Of a DNA stretch of 64,000 nt, positions 56,883 through 64,000 are shown piece after piece. Under the pieces are notes generated by a model that was not told the DNA's origin, made no database searches, and worked only from the letters and a program-made list of their open reading frames with translations. Source of the DNA: Colius striatus (taxonomy: Eukaryota > Chordata > Aves > Coliiformes > Coliidae). Position numbers and translations under genes: made by a program. The DNA is taken from contig NC_084789.1 in assembly GCF_028858725.1 (NCBI RefSeq), forward strand, positions 37,703,548 to 37,767,547. Direction: 5' to 3'. Position 1 is the stretch's first letter, and each line of letters begins with the position of its first letter.

Positions 56883-57120
56883 CCTGTCTCATTTTCCTTC
56901 ATCCTCCAACTACTCATAAGATTGAGTTCCTGGGGATCCCAAAGCAAGGTTTTATTGAGGCTACTGAGAAGTATGGCAGTGCAATGACTTATGTTGCCTG
57001 AGGCAGAACAATTCTTTTCTGCCCATTGAGAAAATGCTGCAGGGTCATACCCAGGTACTCCTATAAGACAGGTTCGAAAAGGGTCAATGTAACCTACATG
57101 TTTTGCTTGGGTTGTTGAAA
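56883..57120 (-). pseudogene. env: Second, diverged env surface fragment
   Basis: Parallels 56110-56310 of the main env at the protein level ('PFRTCLIGVPGYDP' type region, 'SHCTA', 'WDPQELNLMSS'), with clear nucleotide divergence. It is an insert from a related but different element. Confidence 0.8.
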
Positions 57121-57893
57121 TTGCCTAAAACCATTTACCACAATCATTTGAAGCATCAACAGTATGCCAAAATCCATTTTTTACTCCTGATCAAAAAAAA
57201 AAAAAAATCCTTCACCAATGACTCCAAAACACAAACCACTTTTTATAGACTTTTTTCAGCCTTTTTTTTTCTTTTTTTTTTTTTTTTTACTGTGTCACTG
57301 GCTTCTCAATGCCAAAACGTTCTGTTCTTCCAAGTTCCATTCCTGACACCTAAAACACCTTAGAAAGTTTCCACTGTAAGAAAATCACTATTCATCATCA
57401 CATTTACAGCAAAATGCATAACGTCACGACAAACAGTTTTTACACTCTTTGAGGCAAGGGATTGAGGATGGAAAGGATGAGCCCAGCGGTCCGTGAGGGC
57501 TGGGAGGGCCGGTGGTGTCGGCGCGCAGTGTGTGTGTGGGGGGGCACTCCGGAGACACTGACCGGGCGCGGGAAGCGGCTGCGCGGCGGCGGCGGCTGCG
57601 GATGGAAGGGGCGGGGGGGAGGGTCTGGCTCACTCCGTGCCGGCCCCGGCGCCGGCGGTGCAGTCGGTCTTACTCTCTCCTGTGTTTTCTTTTTCTTCCC
57701 TCGCGTGCCCGATGGTGCCCAGTCTAGCACGGGGTCGCGCTCCCCCATTCTCCTCTGATCATCCTGCGCTGCACCTCCGCCCGACTCTGCCCGCTCGGCA
57801 TTCCCCTGCAAGTCGTCCCAGGGGTAACTCCCGCGGGGAGCCCTCTCCGAAGCCCCTTCGCCTCTCTGACTTTGTAAAAACTCTTGTGTAGAG

Positions 57894-57926
<33 letters not shown>

Positions 57927-57927
57927 C
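57121..57927. other. GC-rich non-viral-looking segment inside the ERV
   Basis: 57424-57860 is very GC- and CpG-rich with a GCGGCGGCGGC run, like a host CpG-island promoter or 5' exon. 57121-57423 is AT-rich with homopolymers (A run 57195-57208; T run with one C 57263-57288). A 29-base T run (57898-57926) separates it from gag. A 123-codon minus-strand frame (57811-57440) has no recognised domain. No retroviral motif is seen. It takes the place of protease-pol. Origin by capture of host sequence is an inference. Confidence 0.6.
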
Positions 57928-58661
57928 CCCTCGCAGCACGCCCCGCTCAGCGACGGGCTGCGCACCGGGCTGGCTTTCAGTGGCGAAAGGCTGTGTTTCG
58001 ATGGTCTCTTTAATGCTTCCTGCAGGAGCCTGTCCATTCCCCTGTCTGTCTCCTTAACATGCCTTGGCATCTTTGTCAAGCCTCCGCATTTCACCCAAGA
58101 GTTCAGACATAATACCAGCTTGTTGGGCTAACAAGCCTTTTAGATCATACTCATCATTGTCCGGAGGAAGGGGAACAGTAGCAGGATCAATTTCCATGGG
58201 CATGGGAGGGGCTGTAGGAGGGGGTCGCTCGGCGCCAGCATTATCGGGTGTTTCACCCTCCCATGGTATAAGTAAATCATCGTACGGTCCTTGAGCTGCA
58301 GGAGCAGCAACAGTTTGTTTTTTGCAAGCAGCGGCTACTTTCTCTTCCGCGGATGTAAACAGTTCTTTAACCGCAGCTTCTAACTCTGCTTCTGCCCCCA
58401 TCTGCTCAACCAGCAGACGTACTTGTCTATATATCTTTGCTAACGATTTTGCATCTTTATTGCTTCCCAAAGTTCACGTCCTACTTTTGCCCACGCTGTG
58501 TCAGAAAATATTTGTGCAGCCTCTGTAATAATTCCCCGTCTTCTTGCCCAAAACAATAAATCTGTAAGAACGGATTTCTCTAAGGGACTATTAGCTCTTT
58601 ATCCCAAACGTAAAAGAGCCTCAATAGTTGCCTTTTCCACCGCCGATACAGCGCTCCCCAT
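57928..58661 (-). pseudogene. gag: Class II ERV gag, truncated before capsid
   Basis: ATG at 58661 gives MGSAVSAVEKAT with glycine 2. A stop near 58600 and a frameshift near 58465 follow. The frame 58470-58054 holds coiled matrix-like sequence, then a Pro-rich part with a P-T-A-P late-domain tetrapeptide ('RPPPTAPPMPM'). A TAA at 58054 interrupts it; in-register codons continue to the poly(A/T) junction at 57927. No capsid or zinc knuckle is present. Confidence 0.8.
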
Positions 58662-58818
58662 CCCGCACCTCCAGCTGCTAATTCAGCTGCCGACTCACCG
58701 GTCGAATGTGGCCACACATGTCTTTCTTCGGACGTCCGGTCGCAACCGCCGCGGGTTTTCTTCTTCTTACACTCTCCCGTTCACAACAGCGTGGAGCCTG
58801 GATCACGTCGGGGCCTGG

Positions 58819-58836
58819 ATCACATCGGGGTCACCA
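58819..58836 (-). promoter_or_regulatory. Primer binding site, tRNA-Trp type
   Basis: Minus strand TGGTGACCCCGATGTGAT, one base from the tRNA-Trp complement. It lies two bases after the 5' LTR. A second partial copy of the motif follows at 58801-58814. Confidence 0.85.
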
Positions 58837-58838
58837 TT

Positions 58839-59288
58839 TGCCAACGACCATGGCTAGGAGAGGATGGACTCAGACATCAAACCAATATGATTTGGAACTG
58901 AGCTCATTTATTCTTTTGTTCTGATTACTTATATACTGTTTCAAGCTAAAGCCCACAGGTAATAGGGATAGATGATTGGTTAAACATTGTTGTTCACAAG
59001 CCTTGCATACATTGTGGCATACACTGATTGGTTAACAAAAATAGCTAAAATATAATCTAAGAGTCAGTACATTGACCTTCCAGATGTATCTTCCAGATGT
59101 CTGGGATCCTTTATTCTTGTGCATCCTTCAGAGATGTTTTATGGCCTTGTTTACTTCCTTAGAAGTTCAGGGCTAGGGCGACCTTGGGTTCTTTGCTCGT
59201 ACTCCTTAGTATGCATTCTTTATTCTTATCTTAAGGTAACTTATGATACATTGGTTTCAGCTCAAATGCTCCCACTAAGGCCCCAACA
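58839..59288 (-). repeat. 5' LTR of the young class II ERV
   Basis: 450 bp, differing from 54882-55331 at four positions seen by eye (for example catgg/catag near the low end). Confidence 0.95.
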
Positions 59289-59544
59289 GTTGTTCTCACA
59301 TTCTCACTCCCTTCTGCTGCTGCAATTTTCCATCTGTCAGCAACTTCTTCCCCTTCTCCAATACATTATTCACAAAGACATTATCTCCATTGCTAATTGG
59401 CTCAGCCTTGATCAGTGGCAGGTCCATCATAGAAAGTGGCATTGACCCTATCAGCTACAGGGGAAGCTTCTAGCAGGTCTTTGTTCAAAGAAGCCACCCC
59501 TGTAGTCCCCTTCTACCAAAACCCAGCCACACAAACCCACTACA
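59289..59544 (-). repeat. Long LTR (LTR-A), second part
   Basis: Continues 54016-54881 and ends AAACCCACTACA. Confidence 0.85.
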
Positions 59545-59742
59545 GACTTTTTGGAGGACTGAAATAAAACTATGAAATTGAAATTTTTTTAAAAGTCACC
59601 AAAGTCTCTATTCTTCATGTCAACAATTACCATTAATACTAGAGCTGGATATGTGTTTGCTTTAGTTCCTGGGTTAGATTCTCAGCATCCTAGAATAATC
59701 CCATAATAATGTTCTAAAAACCCTTATCATAACTGTCACCAT
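59545..59742. other. Unassigned
   Basis: AT-rich; nothing recognised. Confidence 0.4.
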
Positions 59743-60880
59743 TGCAGTGATTTAACCCTGGCTGGGTGCCAGATGTCCACCAAGTCATTCTATCACTCCT
59801 CCTCCTAAACTGGACAGGGGAGAGAGAAACATAACAAGAGGTTTACAAGTCGACATAAAGACATGGAGATCACTCAGCATTAGTGTCACAGGCAACACAC
59901 ACTCAACTTGGGGAGAAAAGGTTTGATTTATTAATGAACAATCAGAACAGAGCAGGGAAATGAGAAATAAAATTGAATCTTAAAACATCTCCCTCCACCC
60001 CTCATTCTTCCCAGGACTCTCCTTCCTTCCCTCGAAAGCAGCGCAAGGGATGTGGATTATGGTCAGTTCATTATAGGTGGACATTGCTGCTGCTTCTTCT
60101 CAGGGGGAGGCCTCCTCACACTTCCCACTGCTACAGTTTGGAGTCCCTCCCCACAGGAGATAGTCCTCCACGAATTTCTCCAACGTGGATCCTTCTCATG
60201 GGCTAAAGTTTCTCACGAAATGCTCCAGCATGGGGCCTCCCATGTGGGCAGCTCTTAACAACTGCCCCAATGTGTGTCATCCATGGGGAAGAACAGTCCC
60301 TCAGGAACAGACAGCTCCAACATGAGTCCCTTACAGAATCACAAGTCCTGACAGCAAACCTGCTCTCCCAGGTCCTGCCAGGAACTTGCTGCAATGTGGG
60401 CTTCCCACAGAGTCACAGACTCCTTTGGGCATCCACCTGCTCTGGCGTGGGGTTCTCCATGGGCTGTGAGTGGATTTTTGCTCTCCGATGGTCCTCCATG
60501 GACTGCAGGGGGACAGTCTGCCTCAGCATGGTCTTCACCACAGGTCACAGGGTAATCTTTCTTCCAGGGACTAAGCACCTCCTCCCCCTCCTTCTCCACT
60601 GACCTTGGTGTCTGTGGAGATGTTTTCACATTCTCACTCCCTGTTGCTGCTACTGTTTAGCATCTGCACAGCAACTTCTTCTCCTCAAATACGTTATTTA
60701 CAGAGGCATTACTTCAATCACTAATTGTCTAGGCCTTGGTCAGCTGTTGAGTCCATCTTAGAATCGACTGGCATTAGCCCTATCAGCTACAGGGTAAGCT
60801 TCTAGCAACTCTTTGTTTAAAGAAGCCATACATGTAGCCTTCCACACTACCAAAAACCTGGCCCAGGCAAAACCACTGCA
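59743..60880 (-). repeat. Long LTR (LTR-A), TSD ACCAT
   Basis: 1138 bp, ends TGCAGTGATTTAACC and GCAAAACCACTGCA. Exact duplications ACCAT at 59738-59742 and 60881-60885. Confidence 0.9.
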
Positions 60881-60885
60881 ACCAT

Positions 60886-61841
60886 ATTTAGAAATATCTA
60901 GGAGCTGTGGAAACAGACCATCTTCTTATAAGGTTAGAAAATACAACAGAGTGTTTAAGTCCAAAATGCCCTTGTTTGAACTTGAAAGAACTCTGCTTTG
61001 TGCAATTAGTAAATAGACTTCTGAATTACCTAAATCAAAGCCGTTCCTATCCAGAGTCAAATCTTTGTGTGTGTATGTGTATTCATATTCCTTACAGACT
61101 TACATAGGTGCCAGAAGTGATTCAACTTGGCCCAGGAGGGTTTTCATTGCATTCTGTGAGGGACATTTCTGTTAAAATGCACTGTTGCTGCTACCGGCAA
61201 CATCACCAGGCCACCCGCATGGATCACTCAGCCCACCCCCGCTGAGGGGACAAGATCACTACATACACAGTATGGATGATGCTTTATTCCAACTAATTGT
61301 TTACACCATGTGCTTTTATCTGCTAACACAAGCATCTCCATTCACTCTACCCCGTGCCCGCCTCTTCTGTACCCTCCACCTCTTGCGTTATAACAATGCA
61401 CTTTTAAACTGCAGATTGCATTATTAATGAAAGATTTCCCTATATTCATCAGTGATGAGATGACTGGCTTTTCTCTCTGTGCTTGCTAGAGGTTTTGGGT
61501 AGAGGGACCAGTAGCTAGTGCAAAATCTGTGTTTCTTCCTTCTCCCTGTAAAATACTCTTTATATGTAATATTAGCATCTTCTTTCCCTTCACATCTGTT
61601 CACAGTGAGCGAAGGAGAAAGAAATTATTTGTTGGAATATTTTGTATTTATCAACTAGTTGCCAAGAGAGTAAGGTTTAGCATAATGGATCTTGCAGCAA
61701 ATAATTGGAAGCAATGCACTACTTGGATTCTGCTTAAACAGTTTGTTCTAAACATTCTCTCAACTACATTTTTTTTTGATAGTTCCAGAAGCCTAGTTAG
61801 TATTGATGCCATAAAGAAGTCAGTCAGGACTCAATAGTCAA
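60886..61841. other. Intergenic/intronic sequence, nothing recognised
   Basis: No supported gene or repeat. Confidence 0.45.
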
Positions 61842-62088
61842 TGTGACTATTAAGGTGGTATTTATTGCAGTGCTGGAGAACATGGGGGATTTCTCCACCA
61901 AACGTGCCCACCTCAGCCTTTGGATTTTCAGCTTATATTTACAACAAACACAAATATTCATCGCTTTTCCAAGAAAGGGCCTGCCCATAGTCCCGTCTTG
62001 ATCTGCCCAAGTTATGTCTCTGTCATGCTTCTTTCGGTGTCCTCTCGTTTCCTTCAGTGGTCATTAAAGGTCACTGTTGGATTAAGAG
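61842..62088 (-). repeat. LTR fragment related to the class I LTR
   Basis: TGTGACTATTAAGG...'gcagtgctggagaacatggggg' is the antisense 3' end of an LTR of the 14219-14657 type. Confidence 0.6.
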
Positions 62089-62120
62089 AATCGTAGAATA
62101 ATTTAGGTTGGAAAAGACCC
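62089..62120 (-). mobile_element. CR1 3' end, antisense, split by LTR-A
   Basis: 'tcgtagaataatttaggttggaaaagaccc' continues at 63678 with 'gacccttaagatcatcgagtcc'. Confidence 0.82.
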
Positions 62121-63677
62121 TGTAGTGGTTTTGTCTGGGCCAGATTTTGATAGCGGGAGGCTACAGGGGTGGCTTCTTTAAACAAAGAGCTGCCAGAAGC
62201 TTCCCCTGTAGCTGATAGGGCCATTGTCAGTCAATTCTAAGATGGACCTGCCGCTGACCAAGGCCTGATGATGTAATGACTCTGTGAATAACGTGTTTGA
62301 GAAGGGGAAGAAGTTGCTGTGCAGTTGCCAAACAGCAGCAGCAACAGCAAAAGGGAGTGAGAATGTGAGAACAACATCTCCATAGACACCAAGGTCAGTG
62401 GAGAAGGAGGGGAAGGAGGTGCTCCAGGCATTGGAAGAGAAATTCCCCTGTGGCCTGTGGTGAAGACCATGGTGAGGTCCATGGTGAGGCAAGCTGTCTC
62501 CCTGCACTCCATGGAAGTCCGTGGGGGAGCAGAGATCCACTTGCAGCCCATGAAGGACCTCATGCCAGAGCAGGTGGATGCTGTGACTCTGTGGGAAGCC
62601 CACACTGAAGCAAGCTCCTATCAGGACCTGTGAATCCATGGAGAGAGAAGCCCATGCCAGAGCAGGTTTGCTGTCAGGACTTGTGATCCTGAGGGGGACT
62701 CACGTTGGAGCACTCTCTTCCTGAAGGAATGTTCTCCCCTTGGATGACCCACGTTGGGGCAGTGTCGTGGTTTTGCCCAGCCGGAGCAAAAGGAAAAAAA
62801 AACGCCACTCCTCCCTCTCCCCCTCCCAGCGGAGCGCGGAGGGGATCAGAGCAAGGAAAAAAAAAGTAAAAGAGCCCGCGTAAGTTGAAATAAGAACAAT
62901 TTACTAGGGAAAATTGAAAAGGAACAACTATAACAAAGACAAAGGGATATTACAAAGAAAACTGGTGAGTGATGCAGTTGCTCACCACCCGGGACCCGAC
63001 CTAAGCGACCACTCCAGACCGGTGACCGAGAGTCCGCGACCCCGGAAAAGAGCTTCTTCCGGCCAGGCCCTACCTATATACTGGGCATGACGTTAGGATG
63101 GTATCGAATACCTGCTGGCCAGCCTGGGTCAGCTGTTCAGACTGTACCTTTTCCTGGTTCCTCACGGGAATTAACTCTATCCTAGCTCAAACCAGGACAG
63201 GCAGTTTGTGAAGAGCTGCCCCCATGGGAAGGACCCATGCCAGAGCATTTCATGACAAACTGTAGCCCGTGGGAAAGACCCACATTGGAGAAGTTTATGA
63301 AGGACTATCTCCTGTAGCAGTGGGAAGTGTGATGAAGCCTCCCCCTGAGAAGTAGCAGCAAAGTCCACCTGTAATGAAGTGATTGCTACTCCCATCCCCC
63401 ATCCCCTGCATCACTGAGGGGAGAGTCCTGTGCAGAAGAAGGGGTAGAGGAGGTGTTTTAAGATTTGGTTTTATTTCTCATTTCTCTGTTTTTTTCTGAT
63501 TGTTCATTCAAACCGTGTCTCCCCAAGTTGAGTCTATGTTGCCCGTGGCGCTAATTGTTATGTGATCTCCCTGTCCTTATCCCATCTCATGAACCTCTCA
63601 TATTTTTCTCTCCCCTTTCCATTTTAGGAGGGGGAGTGATAGAACAACTTGGTGGGCACTTGGGTCAAACCACCACA
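62121..63677 (+). repeat. Long LTR (LTR-A), TSD GACCC, with nested solo LTR
   Basis: TGTAGTGGTTTTGTC...GGTCAAACCACCACA. Exact duplications GACCC at 62116-62120 and 63678-63682 inside a CR1 3' end. About 1115 bp without the nested LTR. Confidence 0.92.
62763..63199 (-). repeat. Solo LTR nested in LTR-A, TSD GGCAG
   Basis: 437 bp, plus-strand ends TGTCGTGGTTTTGCC and CAAACCAGGACA. Exact duplications GGCAG at 62758-62762 and 63200-63204. Sense judged from its resemblance to 3223-3594. Confidence 0.92.
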
Positions 63678-63880
63678 GACCCTTAAGATCATCGAGTCCA
63701 AATGCAAACCTAAGATGGCCAAGTCTGCCATTAAACCATGTCCCTAAGCACCACATTTACATGTTTTTTAAACACCTCCAGGAATGACGACTCAACCACT
63801 TTTCTAGACAGAATTTTCCAATGCTTGATAACCATTTAAGTGAAGAAATTTTTCTCAATATCAAATCTAAACCTTCCCTG
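63678..63880 (-). mobile_element. CR1 3' end, antisense (continuation)
   Basis: Continues 62089-62120 with CR1 3' UTR sequence. Confidence 0.78.
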
Positions 63881-64000
63881 GCACAACAAGGGTCCCAGGA
63901 AATTACAGGCAACTCAGTCTCACCTCCATCCCTGGAAAGGTGATGAAACATCTCATCCTGGATGCCATCTCTAAACACATGAAGAAATAGATAGTTACCA
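63881..64000 (+). mobile_element. CR1 LINE fragment at the window edge
   Basis: 'ggaaattacaggcaactcagtctcacc...tggaaaggtgatgaaacatctcatcctgg' is the CR1 region just before the RT palm, sense. It runs out of the window. Confidence 0.82.

Larger units (their letters stand above)
54882..59288 (-). mobile_element. Young class II ERV with pol replaced by non-viral-looking sequence
   Basis: 4407 bp with 450-bp LTRs (54882-55331 and 58839-59288) and an exact 6-bp duplication GTTGTT (54876-54881 and 59289-59294). Minus-strand order: LTR, tRNA-Trp primer site, gag, GC-rich segment, partial env copy, Cys-rich ORF, env, polypurine tract, LTR. I counted four differences between the LTRs, so this is the youngest ERV in the window. 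No protease, RT or integrase is present. Confidence 0.95.

Noticed and set aside
57440..57811. 123-codon minus-strand frame as a captured oncogene
   Set aside because: Pro/Arg-rich translation of CpG-rich DNA with no recognised domain. Only the nucleotide anomaly is supported.
1..64000. CRISPR arrays, bacterial operons, tRNA or rRNA genes
   Set aside because: No such structures seen. Repeat content and splice signals are those of a vertebrate (avian) genome.

Overview
The window looks like avian sex-chromosome sequence, most probably from the W. It is saturated with CR1 LINE fragments (3' ends of the type 'gaatcatagaatggtaggg', RT-domain ORFs) and nested endogenous retroviruses (ERVs). The only host coding sequence I recognise is exon 1 of RASA1, on the minus strand (18012-18484). 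From general knowledge, RASA1 is retained as a Z/W gametologue in birds. The W assignment is an inference from repeat density and this gene, not a proof. The RASA1 exon sits in the 687-bp spacer of a palindrome of about 9.7 kb (arms 13527-18044 and 18732-23248). The arms appear almost base-identical: the only difference I found is 16 A versus 15 T in one homopolymer. Each arm carries RASA1 intron 1 starting at the exon-1 splice donor, an old CR1, and a class I ERV LTR with part of its env.

Layout. 59-2553: small class II ERV with two LTRs, a tRNA-Trp-type primer binding site, broken gag and an extra Cys-rich ORF. 2554-11735: LTR and CR1 fragments in intronic sequence. 11736-14657: class I ERV remnant (integrase, env, 3' LTR). 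13527-23248: palindrome. 23249-33664: a nest in which a gammaretrovirus-like provirus (27577-33408, TSD TATGG) lies in the 5' LTR of a class II ERV (23572-33588, near-match 6-bp TSD), which lies in a ~1-kb LTR. 33665-53490: CR1 copies interrupted by long LTRs, many with exact 5-bp target-site duplications (TSDs). 54882-59288: a young class II ERV (LTRs of 450 bp with 4 differences seen, exact 6-bp TSD). It has no pol and carries instead a GC-rich segment that does not look viral, plus a Cys-rich ORF overlapping env. 59289-64000: more long LTRs and CR1.

How the parts relate. RASA1 is transcribed leftward, so bases 1-18011 are within or beyond its intron 1; I see no exon 2. The left arm is the ancestral one, because its ERV continues outward past the arm boundary, whereas the right arm cuts that ERV off against an unrelated LTR. 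The derived inverted copy therefore lies upstream of exon 1 and leaves only about 0.25 kb of native promoter-side sequence, mostly a GC-box-like minisatellite. The retroviral genes are all broken by stops, frameshifts or deletions, and I saw no intact autonomous element. Conserved residues are described only as seen.
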